NCBI GenBank assembly: GCA_013376735.1 | Contig: VINJ01000001.1 | Span: forward strand, 2,480,001 to 2,544,000 | Direction: 5' to 3' | Length of the DNA: 64,000 bases | Source: a bacterium Scap17 | Lineage (GTDB): Bacteria > Pseudomonadota > Gammaproteobacteria > Pseudomonadales > Halomonadaceae | In this document: positions 8,548-17,797 of the stretch, piece by piece | Numbering within the stretch: position 1 is the stretch's first letter | How the letters are laid out: each line of letters begins with the position of its first letter | The notes under the pieces: generated by a model | What the model was told of the DNA's origin: nothing | Database searches by the model: none | Seen by the model: the letters and a program-made list of their open reading frames with translations, nothing else | Made by a program: the position numbers and the translations under genes

Positions 8548-9849
8548 TCAATACACGAAAGCGAACAGGAAATTGAAGATCAGCGCAGCCCCGAAGCCCA
8601 ACGGCGCTGCCTTGAACAGCAGCTTGGGCAACAGGTCATTGCGACGCTCTTCACTGGGGCATGAACCCAGAATCAGGCTACCGCCGGAAGAGAATGGCGA
8701 GATAGCGGTGGACTGAGCACCGATGACAATGGCGACAAACAGGATCATCGGGTCAATTCCCAGCTGGGTGGCCAACGCCGGCACGACAGGGAACAGCGCA
8801 GGCGTCACCACTCCCAAAGTGCTGGCGAAAAGCGACATGATCGCTGAGATCACTCCAAATACGATCGGCACCGCGTAGACCGGGATATTGCCGCTCACCC
8901 AGGAAGCCAGAAGATCGATCGTGCCGACCTTGATGGCAATCGAGATCAGCATGCCGACGCCACAGATCATGATGATGGTGCCCCACGGCAGCGAGGCGAT
9001 CGCCTTGCGCTCATCTCCCAGCTTCATCAGCAGCGCGATCACCGAGAACACGCTGGCGATCAGGCCGATGTTGATACGGTCATTCACGTAGGCCACCAAC
9101 GCATTATCCGGCAGGATCATCGCGGCGATCGGCGGTGCCAATACAGTGACCATCAACAGCAACGTCAGACGCAATGTCAGTCGCTGCTCACGATTCATCG
9201 GTGAGGGCTGGGCGGCATCGGAAATCTGTACACCGCCCTGACTCCCTCGCAGCGAGAACAGCACCAGCAGTCCCAGCACCACGATGGGCACGACCATGGT
9301 CGCCAGGAAGATGCCGAAACTGTAATGGAAGGCATCACCGGACGAGATACCGGCACCGGTCATCAAACCTTGAAAGATGATGCCACTCTGACTGGAAACG
9401 AAGTTGGCCCCCGCCAACGCGCCGTAGTTGACCGCCATGGCACCGACGATCAGCGACAGGCGAGTCTTGTCACACAACAGCAGTGTGATGGGCGCCATGA
9501 AGGCCAGTACCGTGTAGTAGCCTGCACCCAACGCCGAGATGATCACCGACGAAAAGAAGATGGCAAACGGCAACAAGGCTGGCACATTGCGACAGCGGTA
9601 CAGCAGATGTTCCGCCAGCTTCTCAAGCGTGCCGTTGACGATGGCGAAGTTATAGAACAGACAGACCGAGAAGATGATGAAGAAGATCTTCAGCGGCCAT
9701 AGGCCGATCACCTCGTTGGGCGACATTCCAAGCCAGAAGCAGCCAATCAGATAGGAGAAGGCAATGGCGAACAGACCGATATTCAGGCGCAAGCGATAGC
9801 CCAGGACGATCGAGACCACGATGGCCAGTATGACGACAAGACTCGACAT
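8548..9849 (-). CDS. MatC/SLC13-type dicarboxylate carrier
   Basis: About 433 residues, with roughly 11-12 membrane segments throughout. The N-terminal half matches the layout of the MatC (malonate/dicarboxylate carrier) N-terminal family, with the conserved region MAVNYGALAGANFVSSQSG. The C-terminal half repeats the ion-transporter fold and ends in a hydrophobic segment. The ATG at 9849 is preferred; a GTG lies three codons upstream. It is co-oriented with the amidohydrolase 52 bases upstream, so uptake of a small organic acid, whose product the amidohydrolase handles, is likely. Confidence 0.8.
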   Translation of the reverse strand: MSSLVVILAIVVSIVLGYRLRLNIGLFAIAFSYLIGCFWLGMSPNEVIGLWPLKIFFIIFSVCLFYNFAIVNGTLEKLAEHLLYRCRNVPALLPFAIFFSSVIISALGAGYYTVLAFMAPITLLLCDKTRLSLIVGAMAVNYGALAGANFVSSQSGIIFQGLMTGAGISSGDAFHYSFGIFLATMVVPIVVLGLLVLFSLRGSQGGVQISDAAQPSPMNREQRLTLRLTLLLMVTVLAPPIAAMILPDNALVAYVNDRINIGLIASVFSVIALLMKLGDERKAIASLPWGTIIMICGVGMLISIAIKVGTIDLLASWVSGNIPVYAVPIVFGVISAIMSLFASTLGVVTPALFPVVPALATQLGIDPMILFVAIVIGAQSTAISPFSSGGSLILGSCPSEERRNDLLPKLLFKAAPLGFGAALIFNFLFAFVY

Positions 9850-9901
9850 GGCGAACACTCTTGTTATGTGGGGACAGGGCAGATGTGGCAGGACAATGAA
9901 G

Positions 9902-10726
9902 TTACAGCTGCAGCAAACGACGCGGGTTGTGGATCATTACCTGTTCGATCAGCTCCGGGCTCAGCAACAGCTCGCGTATGCGCCGGGTCTGGGCTGCATG
10001 ATCGGCCACGTGTTCGAAACGGGTGTGCGGCCAGTCGCTGCCCCAGATCAGCCGCTGGTCATTGCCCATGGCCTGGCGCAACACGGCGAGCGAACGTCGT
10101 GACTGCTCAAGCGTTGCGTCCGAGCGATACGGTGCGGAGACCTTGACCCACAGCTGCGGAGAGCTCAGCAGTGTCAGAAAACGCTGATGCTCAGGAAGTG
10201 TCGGGACCAGCTCGCCCTCCTTCGGCAGGCCGAAGTGGTCGATCACCAGTGTCACGCCGGTCTCGATCAAGCTCGGCAGAAAGTCGGCGAGATCGGCCAC
10301 GCTGCGCTGGATTTCTACATGCCATCGGCGGCGCGCCAGCTCACGATAGAGCGACAGCCATTCCTCCCCTAGATAGTCCGCCGGTGTCGCACCGATCAGA
10401 TTGAGGCGAATGCCGACCACGCCCTCCGCTTCCATGCGATCCAGCTCCGCCATGGAGATGGCACTGTCGACCACTACTACGCCCTTGAGGCGCTCAGGAG
10501 ATGCGGCAAGCGCCTGCAGCAGGAAACGATTGTCGGTGCCCAGAAAGCTTGGCTGGACTAGCAAGCCATGTGACAGCCCCTGCGAATCCAGCTGCGCCAG
10601 ATATGCGTCGACCGTGGCATCATACTCAGGGCAATAGCGACGACCTTCCACCATGGGGAGGTCATGAAGAAAGACGTGGGCGTGGCAATCAACGCCACGA
10701 CAGGAAGTCAGGAAATCTACAGTCAT
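9902..10726 (-). CDS. Amidohydrolase-2 family TIM-barrel hydrolase (2-pyrone-4,6-dicarboxylate lactonase-like)
   Basis: 274 residues from the ATG at 10726, with a GTG three codons upstream as alternative. It shows the N-terminal metal motif VDCHAHVF, central DHFG and the C-terminal signature IWGSDWPHTRFEH. These place it with the metal-dependent amidohydrolase-2 lactonases and decarboxylases such as LigI. Its divergent neighbour is a GntR/UTRA regulator and its downstream neighbour a dicarboxylate carrier, so it probably hydrolyses a lactone of an organic acid. The substrate is unknown. Confidence 0.85.
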   Translation of the reverse strand: MTVDFLTSCRGVDCHAHVFLHDLPMVEGRRYCPEYDATVDAYLAQLDSQGLSHGLLVQPSFLGTDNRFLLQALAASPERLKGVVVVDSAISMAELDRMEAEGVVGIRLNLIGATPADYLGEEWLSLYRELARRRWHVEIQRSVADLADFLPSLIETGVTLVIDHFGLPKEGELVPTLPEHQRFLTLLSSPQLWVKVSAPYRSDATLEQSRRSLAVLRQAMGNDQRLIWGSDWPHTRFEHVADHAAQTRRIRELLLSPELIEQVMIHNPRRLLQL

Positions 10727-10798
10727 CAGGGTCACTCACTATCGGTGTGTATGTCAGGAAGCCCGAATATCAGGCCATACCGCCCGAAATTCATGCAA

Positions 10799-10844
10799 AC
10801 ATATATATGTATTTCGAGTGACAGGTTAGCGTAAAACTTACGCT
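10799..10844. promoter_or_regulatory. Two palindromes, candidate GntR operators
   Basis: ACATATATATGT at 10799-10810 is a perfect 12-bp palindrome. AGCGTAA-AAC-TTACGCT at 10828-10844 is a perfect 7-3-7 inverted repeat. Both lie between the amidohydrolase start and the GntR gene start. The second is the size of a GntR/HutC dimer site and overlaps the likely promoter of the regulator, which would allow autorepression. The role is inferred. Confidence 0.55.
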
Positions 10845-10877
10845 GATAGCAGAGACCCATGACCAAAGGAGTAATGC

Positions 10878-11630
10878 ATGCCGCAAGCACGGTCAGTTCG
10901 GAGGATCACTGGAACGGACAGCCGACTACCGCTTTACCAGCGCCTTCGCGATGAATTCCTTCTGCAGATCGCCGAGGGGCATTGGGTGCCGGGCACCCCC
11001 ATCCCGACCGAAGCCGAGATGACGCGAGAGTATGAAGTCGCGATCGGCACGGTTCGCAAGGCCATCGAGACACTGGTGCAGGACGGTATCCTGGAGCGCC
11101 AGCAAGGACGCGGTACCTTCGTTCGCCGCCCGGAATTCACGCATTCGTTGTCGCGCTTCTTCCGTCAGGTCGACTCACAGGGCATTACCCGGATTCCGGA
11201 GAGCGATATCCTGTCATTGGAGAGCGAGCCTGCCAGCCAGCATGTCAGGCAGGCACTGAACCTTGGAGCCAGAGCAGGAGTCATCCACTTGGAGCGTCTA
11301 CGCCGCCTGGAGGGAAAACCGCTGTTCCATGAGCGAATCTGGCTCCCTCAGAAGCGCTTTGCCGCACTGCTCGAGACCCCGAAGGATGCACTGGGTGACC
11401 TGCTCTACCCGACCTACGAAACACTATGTGGGCAGCTGGTCGCCCATGCGCGGGAAACACTCTCCATCGGCGTGGCAGACGCGTCTACCTCTGAGTTGCT
11501 AGGTGTAACTCTCGAGACACCAGTCGTGGTGATCGACCGCATCGCCAGTGGCTTTGATGGCACTCCGTTGGAGCTGAGGCGCTCCTACGGTATCGCCAGC
11601 GAGTTCCGATATCAGATCGAGATCGCCTGA
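10878..11630 (+). CDS. GntR-family (HutC/UTRA) transcriptional regulator
   Basis: 250 residues. The winged helix-turn-helix is at residues 12-80, with the GntR signature PTEAEMTREYEVAIGTVRKA followed by QGRGTFVRR. A UTRA effector domain follows from residue 100 on (GVIHLERLRRLEGKPLFHE is typical). An AAAGGAG at 10865-10871 fixes the ATG at 10878. It is divergent from the amidohydrolase/MatC operon and most likely represses it until a pathway metabolite binds. Confidence 0.92.
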   Translation: MPQARSVRRITGTDSRLPLYQRLRDEFLLQIAEGHWVPGTPIPTEAEMTREYEVAIGTVRKAIETLVQDGILERQQGRGTFVRRPEFTHSLSRFFRQVDSQGITRIPESDILSLESEPASQHVRQALNLGARAGVIHLERLRRLEGKPLFHERIWLPQKRFAALLETPKDALGDLLYPTYETLCGQLVAHARETLSIGVADASTSELLGVTLETPVVVIDRIASGFDGTPLELRRSYGIASEFRYQIEIA

Positions 11631-11694
11631 GGTAATTGAAAGGAAACAGCAAGATGTGACGTTGCAGGTTCAGTCTGCAAGTTGTCATGTCAGT

Positions 11695-11752
11695 CACCCT
11701 CAACGACAAGGCCCCTGATCGGTGACGATCAGGGGCCTTGTCGTTGAGGGTG
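11695..11752. terminator. Perfect 27-bp hairpin terminator between convergent genes
   Basis: The arms 11695-11721 and 11726-11752 are exact reverse complements around a GTGA loop. It serves as a bidirectional terminator between the GntR gene (+) and the FCD remnant (-). A perfect 27-bp stem is unusually long for a rho-independent terminator. Confidence 0.9.
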
Positions 11753-11772
11753 TAACACCTGACGGGTATTCA

Positions 11773-12276
11773 TCAGGGCGCATGAACGCCTTCGAACATG
11801 CGTCGGCGCGCGCCTTCGAGATGCGCCCGCATCGCGTTTTCGGCCGCCGTGGCGTCCTTGTCGGCAATCGCATCGATGATTGCCTGATGCTCGTCCTGGA
11901 CGATGCGCAGGCGCTCCTCGGAGGCGCGCAGTGACAGGCCGCGCGTCAGATTCATGCCTTCCTTGATGCTCTGATTCAGCGAACGCAGCACGGTGGCGTA
12001 GTAATGATTGCTGGCCGCCTCGGTGATCGCCAGATGGAACTCGAAGTCTTCATCCGAGGCCCGGTCATGATTGAGATTGGCCTGGTTGATGGCCTCGAAA
12101 CGCTGGCGGATCTGCTCCAGCTGTTCCGGGGTGCGTCGCTGTGCGGCAAGCCCCGCCGCACTGGCCTCGACATTGGTGCGAAACTCGAAGCAACGCTGGA
12201 TGTCGGCGATGCTGGAGATACGTGCGAATTCGAGCACGGCGCTGTCGGGTCGATTGATGACGAAGCTGCCGGAGCC
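11773..12276 (-). pseudogene. Truncated FadR-type GntR regulator (FCD domain only)
   Basis: The frame carries a complete FCD ligand domain (FEFRTNVEASAAGLAAQRR through AMRAHLEGARRRMFEG) and extends upstream through GSFVINRPDSAVLEF. That is the wing end of the DNA-binding domain. The helix-turn-helix itself is missing: at about 12271-12276 the sequence changes to a TRAP permease running in the opposite direction. A GTG at 12237 could start a 154-residue product without DNA-binding ability. I read this as a deletion remnant of a regulator that once diverged from a TRAP transporter operon. Confidence 0.8.
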
Positions 12277-12851
12277 CCACCGAGGCCGCGGTGATCGCGG
12301 TGGTCTACGCGCTGGTTCTGGGCTTCGTGATTTATCGCGAGCTGGATCTCACCAAGCTGCTCAATGCCTCCACCGACACCGTCAGGCTGTGCTCGCTGTC
12401 GCTGTTCAGCCTGGTGGGCGCGGCCATCTTCGGGTATCTGATCAGCTTCTATCAGATTCCGCCCAAGCTGATGGCAGGCGTCAGCATCACAGACCCGACG
12501 GTGCTGTTGATCGTGATGACCATCGTGCTGCTGGTGATCGGTACCTTCATGGATGCCCTGCCCGCGATGGCGATCATGGCGCCCATCTTCTATCCGTTGG
12601 CGATGTCGGCAGGCGTGCACCCCGTGCAGTTCGGTGTCATCGGCGTCATGGCGATGGGCCTGGGCCTGATCACACCGCCCTACGGCCTATGCATGATGAT
12701 CTCCGCCAAGATCGGCGGCATCCCCCTGCTCAAGGCCATGGCGACCACCCTGCTGTACCTGGGCGTGATGTTGGCCGTGATTCTGATGATGATCCTGTTC
12801 CCGGAGTTCGTGTTGACCATTCCGCGCCTGATCGCCCCCGATTTCGTCTGA
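12276..12851 (+). pseudogene. C-terminal fragment of a TRAP transporter large permease (DctM)
   Basis: The sequence begins exactly at the family motif PTEAAVIAVVYAL and runs through about 190 residues of hydrophobic permease to the normal end (LIAPDFV). It includes GTFMDALPAMAIMAPIFYP and GLGLITPPYGLCMM, both typical of DctM. A complete DctM has about 430 residues; the N-terminal half and the DctP/DctQ genes are absent. A GTG at 12291 could initiate an internal product, but no transporter could form. The deletion that removed the upstream genes also cut the divergent regulator. Confidence 0.82.
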
Positions 12852-13266
12852 TCCACTGCATTATCCGGACATTCTGAAAACTGTTTGAGGAATGTCCGGA
12901 GTTCTCCTTTTCTTGCCCAGACGCAACGCCTGTCTTCTCCTCGCGGCTCATCCCTGCCCACTTCACCCCGCCGGCCTCAACGTAGTGCCTGCATGAAACC
13001 GCCCTGAAAGTACGCCAACGTCGTGGTTCGTCAAGAAAATTTCTCGCTTCACGGCAAGAACTGCTACGCGTATCGTGACGTCCCTCGGGAAATGTCGCCG
13101 GTAACATGCCAAAGATGAACTCACGATTATCGTGTTTTTATTGAAAGTCTTTCATCCATATGCCGCTATATTCGGGCACCTGCCCACTACAGGATTTACG
13201 GCGTCAATCGTCAGCACACTGGCGATTCATTTTTCTTTTCCATGTTCAGACAGGCAGGCAATTCTC
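12852..13266. other. Gene-free stretch with terminator and palindrome
   Basis: This 415-base gap has a terminator at 12864-12900 and a near-perfect palindrome, CACGAT-T-ATCGTG (13122-13134), followed by TTTTT. The palindrome is 132 bases upstream of the bicupin gene and may be an operator. I see no gene in it. Confidence 0.5.
12864..12900 (+). terminator. Terminator after the TRAP fragment
   Basis: TCCGGACATTC (12864-12874) pairs with GAATGTCCGGA (12890-12900) over 11 bp, followed by a T-rich tail, TTCTCCTTTTCTT. It is the intact terminator of the former TRAP operon. Confidence 0.8.
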
Positions 13267-14136
13267 ATGAAACGCCCCTTTTCCCTTGCTCTTCTCGGCC
13301 TCTCGGTCGCCTTCGCCAGCATGACCGCCCACGCCGATGACCACGCCACGCTCACACCAACCAGTGAAGTCGTCCAGCAGTCTGACGTCGACTGGGGCTA
13401 CCTGAACCCGCTGCGCGGTGACAAAAGTCCCGCCGCCGGCGACCTGTGGGGTGATCGCACCAAGGATGGCGCTTCGGGCTTCCTGGTGAAGTTCAACGAA
13501 GGCTTCTCCTCACCGCCCCACATCCACAACATCACCTACCGTGGCGTGGTCATCCAGGGCGAGGTCCACAACGATGACAAGAACGCCGATGAGCAGTGGC
13601 TGCCCGCAGGCTCGTTCTGGATCCAGCCGGCAGGGGAATCGCACATCACCGCGGCCAGAGACAAGGTCAACATGGCCTACATCGAGATCAATGAAGGGCC
13701 CTACCTGGTAAAGCCGGAATCCGAGGCCTTCCACAACGATGAAGAGCCGCTGAATGTCGCAGAGAACAACATGGTGTGGCTTGATGCCAATGACATCCGC
13801 TGGATCAACCTGCCGGGCAGCGACGACGCCGAGCAAGGCCCGAAGACCGCCTTCCTGTGGGGCAACCCGGAGGTCGGCCAGCTAAGCGGCCGCCTGGTGA
13901 AACTGCCGGCCGACTTCTCCGGCGAGATCGAAAGCCACGCCGACGAATTCCGCGCCGTGGTCATCAAGGGCGACCTTACCCACGAGACCGAAGGCAAGGA
14001 CGATAGCCAGAGTCTGGCGACCGGCAGCCACTTCGGCTCTCAGGGCGAGATCACCCATGTCATCACTACCGGCGCTGACGGCGAGGCCCTGCTCTACGTG
14101 CGCACCAATGGTGATTTCGACATCGTCGAGGACTGA
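13267..14136 (+). CDS. Secreted two-cupin protein, DUF4437 family
   Basis: 289 residues from the ATG at 13267. An in-frame upstream extension to 13132 is unlikely because the signal peptide begins at 13267: charged MKR, hydrophobic core, cleavage after TAHA near residue 23. Two cupin-like halves follow. The first carries the metal-site type motif [20 protein letters not shown] and the second [18 protein letters not shown]. Such DUF4437 proteins have no agreed function. The gene stands alone between two terminators. Confidence 0.8.
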   Translation: MKRPFSLALLGLSVAFASMTAHADDHATLTPTSEVVQQSDVDWGYLNPLRGDKSPAAGDLWGDRTKDGASGFLVKFNEGFSSPPHIHNITYRGVVIQGEVHNDDKNADEQWLPAGSFWIQPAGESHITAARDKVNMAYIEINEGPYLVKPESEAFHNDEEPLNVAENNMVWLDANDIRWINLPGSDDAEQGPKTAFLWGNPEVGQLSGRLVKLPADFSGEIESHADEFRAVVIKGDLTHETEGKDDSQSLATGSHFGSQGEITHVITTGADGEALLYVRTNGDFDIVED

Positions 14137-14206
14137 AACCTGAGGTCGTCTGAACTCTTGGCTCTGAGCTCTGAGACCAGAAGCAGCAGACATCCCGACC
14201 TGCAGC

Positions 14207-14257
14207 AAACACGAACGGCCACCCCGATCTCAAGACCGCGGGTGGCCGTTCGTGTTT
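14207..14257. terminator. Strong hairpin terminator
   Basis: An 18-bp perfect stem (14207-14224 with 14240-14257) starts with AAA and ends with TTT, so it can work on both strands between the convergent bicupin and MarR-UxuA genes. Confidence 0.88.
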
Positions 14258-14297
14258 GTGTTGCGTTGGTATGCGTACCCGCCATCAGGCGACGCGG

Positions 14298-15413
14298 TCA
14301 GGCCAGTCTTTGGACCGCCATTTCGAGGCCACGGATTTCCGCCAGCCCCTTCATGCGGCCATAGAGAGGATAGCCGGGACGGGTCTCGCGGCGTGCATCG
14401 TCCAAGATGTGGTGGCCATGGTCCGGGCGCATCGGCAGGGGAGCTCCGCCCGATACCAGGCGACGGCGCTCCTCCGCGACCAGCACGCTGATGATGTCTA
14501 CCATGTCCAGGTCGCCCTCGAGATGCTCAGCCTCATGGAAGGAGCGCTTGTCTTCACTGTCACGCCCGGTGGCCCGCAGATGGGCAAAGTGGATGTGAGG
14601 GGCGAAGCGCCGCGCCATGATGCTCAGGTCGATCTCCAGATTGGCCCCGTAGGAGCCGGTGCAGAACGTCAGGCCATTGGCGGGACTAGGCACGACGCCC
14701 AGCAGCCAGTCAGCATCGACCATGCTCGAGACCACGCGCGGCAACCCGAACATCGGCCGCGGCGGATCATCAGGGTTAATGGCCAGACGAATGCCGACCT
14801 CTTCCGCCACCGGCACGATGGCCTTGAAGAAGGTGGCCAGATGCTGGCGCAGGCGCGCGGCATCGATACCGTCATAGGCCGCAAGCGCCGCTCGGAACTG
14901 GGCCAGCGTGTAGCCTTCTTCCGCCCCCGGCAACCCCGCGATGATGGTGCGGATCAACGTCTCGCGCCCGGCATCATCCAGCGTCTCGGGATGCTGCCGC
15001 GCGGCAAGGGTCAGCTTATTGAGCAACGCCACTGCCCCCTCCACGACCTCCGGCGACAGGCCTTCGATCATGGAGGCCTCTTCCGCGACCAGCTCGGCGT
15101 GAATCTGCTGGTACAGCGCCCTGCCCTCTGGGGTCAGCGAGAGCTCAACAGCACGCCGGTCGCTGGGGTCTTCGATCTTACGCACATAATGCTTGCGGAT
15201 CAGCGAGTCGGCGACCCGGCTGGTCGTGCTCTTGTCGAGGTACATCTCGTCCGCCAGCGCCTGCAGCCTCAGCGAACCACGCTTGACCAGCGTCTCCAGC
15301 GCATAGCATTGAGCGACGGAGACGTTGTGGTGACAGATGCTTTCCCTGTCACGAAACTGATGGACACGAATGAGCTGATTGACGGCTTCGTACAGCGCTT
15401 CTGCTTGATCCAC
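14298..15413 (-). pseudogene. In-frame chimera: MarR-type regulator fused to C-terminal half of mannonate dehydratase (UxuA)
   Basis: One open frame of 371 codons (GTG start at 15413 with GAGG upstream). Residues 1-140 are a MarR winged-helix regulator (LADEMYLDKSTTSRVADSL, then EDPSDRRAVELSLTPEG), close to the N-terminal part of two-domain MarR/acetyltransferase proteins. From about residue 153 to the end it is UxuA: LPGAEEGYTLAQFR, INPDDPPRPMFGLPRVVS, CTGSYGANLE, FAHLRATGR and MRPDHGHHILDD. UxuA is usually about 350-395 residues as a whole TIM barrel. Here the N-terminal 130-170 residues are absent, so dehydratase activity is not expected although the metal-site Cys and His residues remain. 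The DNA-binding part may still work. It is most simply a deletion fusion. Confidence 0.8.
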
Positions 15414-15721
15414 TCTGATGCCTCACGTGACGGTGGTCCTAAAGGGAGGAAGATGCTGGCCAAGATAACCGAGCACGACCAAGAGTGCACCGAGTCCAGC
15501 CACCCTTATCCTTCCCCCTTATCCAGCTTCCCTTGACCAACCACCCTATTCGGCCTGCACGTGGCAGTGCTTTGCGCGAGCAACTCAATCGCGACTCTTC
15601 CCCCCGAGACGGCTCCAGCAAACCTTTCAGGCAAAGACTGTGCAAGAATCTTGCAATTCAATATTGAGAACGATTAGCATTGCCAGCCGCAATATATAAC
15701 TATTCATGCAAGGGAATCCAC
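15414..15721. other. Divergent region between MarR-UxuA chimera and TonB receptor
   Basis: 308 bases without a gene. The right end carries the Fur-like box (15666-15684) and the receptor ribosome-binding site. The remainder shows pyrimidine-rich sequence without recognisable sites. Confidence 0.5.
15666..15684 (+). promoter_or_regulatory. Candidate Fur box
   Basis: GAGAACGATTAGCATTGCC matches 13 of 19 positions of the classic Fur consensus GATAATGATAATCATTATC. It lies 38 bases upstream of the receptor start. Iron-dependent repression of the receptor is therefore expected. Confidence 0.65.
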
Positions 15722-17677
15722 GTGCATCTTCGTCTCCATCCGCTTACCGCAGCCGTCCTCTCCGCCAGCACATTGACCCTGAGCCTCTCGGGCCACGCCT
15801 CGGCCGACGACATGTCCACCCTCGTCATCAGCGAAGACCGTCTTGAACAGAATGTCGTGATCAGCGCTGAAGAGATCGATCAGCGCCAGGCAGGCGATCT
15901 GGAAGACCTGTTCCGCGCCGAACCGGGCGTCAGTGTCGGCGGCGGCATCGCCATTGGTCAGAAGGTCTATGTACGCGGTCTGGAAGACACCAACCTGAAC
16001 GTCACCATCGATGGCGCGCGTCAGGGCGGCTACCTCTTCCACCATACCGGCCGATTGACCATTGATCCGGCGCTGCTCAAGCAGGCGGAAGTCGATAAAG
16101 GCCCCGCGACCGCCGATGACGGCCCCGGCGCGCTTGGCGGCAGCCTCCGCTTCGAGACCAAGGACGCGCAGGACCTGCTCAAGCCCGGCCAGGACCTTGG
16201 CGCACGCGTCTCCGTCGGCACCGAAAGTGCGGCGGATGCCACCTCCGGCACCACGGCGTTCTATGGTCGTCTGGGGGAGAATCTCGGCCTGATGGGATAC
16301 GTCAGCGGCCGCAACAGCGATGACTATGAAGTTGGCGGTGGCGGTGAGCAGGAACAGACCGCAGGCCAGCAGCGTGGCTACCTGCTCAAGATGTCATTGC
16401 TGGACGTCAATGATCAGGACCTGCGCATCAGTGCCGAGCGCACCACCGATCAAGGCACCTATTTCACGCGTCCGCACATGCCGAGCTTCAGCAGTCAACA
16501 GCCGACCTACCAGGAAATGGAGCGTGAGACCTTCACCATCAATCATGCTTGGCACCCGGGCAATGATCTGATCGACACCAAGACCACCCTCTACCACACC
16601 ACTCAGGAACTGGATCGTGTCGAGGCGGGCAGCACCAGCCGCTCCAGCGAATTCGGCGCGGATGTGCGTAACACCTTCCGTCTCAAGACGGGTGATGTGG
16701 CACATGCTCTGACCACTGGTGTGGACTTCTACGATCAGGACACCCGTCGTTCCGATGATGCCGGCAGCTCCGGCCCCAACAACGAAGACACGTCACGCAA
16801 CCTGGGGGTCTACGCCCAGAATCGTATGACACTGGGTCCGTGGGCCCTGTCCGTCGGTGCACGCTTGGATGATTACGACAGTGATTACGGCGAGGCCGGC
16901 AGCGTCAGTGGCAGCGAGGTATCTCCCAACGCGATTCTGAGTGTCGATGCGACTGACAACCTCACCCTGCATGCGGGCTACGGCGAGGCCATTCGTGGCG
17001 CCAAGGCGCGGGAAGTGATCCTGATCGGCGATGAAGTCGCCATCGCACAGGGGCTTGAGCCGGAGAAGGCACGTCAGCGCGAAATCGGTCTGGATTGGCA
17101 TCAGAAAGATGCCTTGATGGAGGGAGATCGTCTCGGCTTCGCGCTGACCGGCTTCCATACCGATATCGAGAACTATCAGGCCTATGATCGCCGCAGTGAT
17201 CCGGCGCTGCTCTACAACCTGGATGGCGAAGTCGAGAGCCGTGGCTATGAAGCCAGCCTGAACTGGGGCGTGGGCGGCTACGACACTCGCCTGGGCTACG
17301 CCAAGGTCGTGATGAAGAACAATGAAGGCAACCCGCTGGGCGACGAGATGAACATCGGTGCTTCCACCGGCGACAAGTGGACCTGGGATCACCAGTATCG
17401 CCTGCCGAACCACAACGTCACCCTGGGCTATACCCTGAACGCGGTAGAACGTCTGGAGCGTGTGGCTGAAGGCGACGAGGAGAAGCCGGGCTACGTGACG
17501 CACGACATCCGCGCCCAGTGGACACCCGCCTCCTATCAGGACCTGACGCTGACACTGGCGGTCAACAACGTATTCGACAAGCGCTACAGCGATCACAGCA
17601 GCTTCCTGCTCAGCAGCGGTGACAGCATGCTGGAGCCGGGCCGCGACATCCGCCTGGGTGCCAGCTACAGCTTCTGA
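15722..17677 (+). CDS. TonB-dependent outer-membrane receptor (siderophore/heme type)
   Basis: About 651 residues. The GTG at 15722 is chosen because AAGGGA lies 6 bases upstream and the signal peptide (HLRLHPLTAAVLSAS, cleaved near GHASA) starts there. The plug domain covers roughly residues 30-140, with ISAEEIDQRQAGDLEDLFRA, YVRGLEDTNLNVTIDGAR and a glycine-rich GPGALGG. The rest is a 22-strand barrel ending in the terminal aromatic residue of SYSF. It would import a ferric siderophore or heme using TonB energy. A siderophore reductase gene converges from the other side, supporting an iron role. Confidence 0.9.
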   Translation: MHLRLHPLTAAVLSASTLTLSLSGHASADDMSTLVISEDRLEQNVVISAEEIDQRQAGDLEDLFRAEPGVSVGGGIAIGQKVYVRGLEDTNLNVTIDGARQGGYLFHHTGRLTIDPALLKQAEVDKGPATADDGPGALGGSLRFETKDAQDLLKPGQDLGARVSVGTESAADATSGTTAFYGRLGENLGLMGYVSGRNSDDYEVGGGGEQEQTAGQQRGYLLKMSLLDVNDQDLRISAERTTDQGTYFTRPHMPSFSSQQPTYQEMERETFTINHAWHPGNDLIDTKTTLYHTTQELDRVEAGSTSRSSEFGADVRNTFRLKTGDVAHALTTGVDFYDQDTRRSDDAGSSGPNNEDTSRNLGVYAQNRMTLGPWALSVGARLDDYDSDYGEAGSVSGSEVSPNAILSVDATDNLTLHAGYGEAIRGAKAREVILIGDEVAIAQGLEPEKARQREIGLDWHQKDALMEGDRLGFALTGFHTDIENYQAYDRRSDPALLYNLDGEVESRGYEASLNWGVGGYDTRLGYAKVVMKNNEGNPLGDEMNIGASTGDKWTWDHQYRLPNHNVTLGYTLNAVERLERVAEGDEEKPGYVTHDIRAQWTPASYQDLTLTLAVNNVFDKRYSDHSSFLLSSGDSMLEPGRDIRLGASYSF

Positions 17678-17720
17678 CCCAGTCCCTGGCTTCACGAACA
17701 GCTCGCGATCAGCTGACGGA

Positions 17721-17755
17721 AAAATGCCCCACAGGCCAGGCCTGTGGGGCATTTT
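17721..17755. terminator. Bidirectional terminator between receptor and reductase genes
   Basis: AAAATGCCCCACAGG (17721-17735) pairs with CCTGTGGGGCATTTT (17741-17755). The A and T ends let it act on both strands. Confidence 0.88.
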
Positions 17756-17797
17756 CCTATCTGGGACTCGGTAATATCGCATTTGAGGGAACAGACT

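Noticed and set aside
14256-15536. 426-codon plus-strand frame opposite the MarR-UxuA chimera
   Set aside because: Both halves of the minus-strand reading are recognisable families; the plus reading is not.
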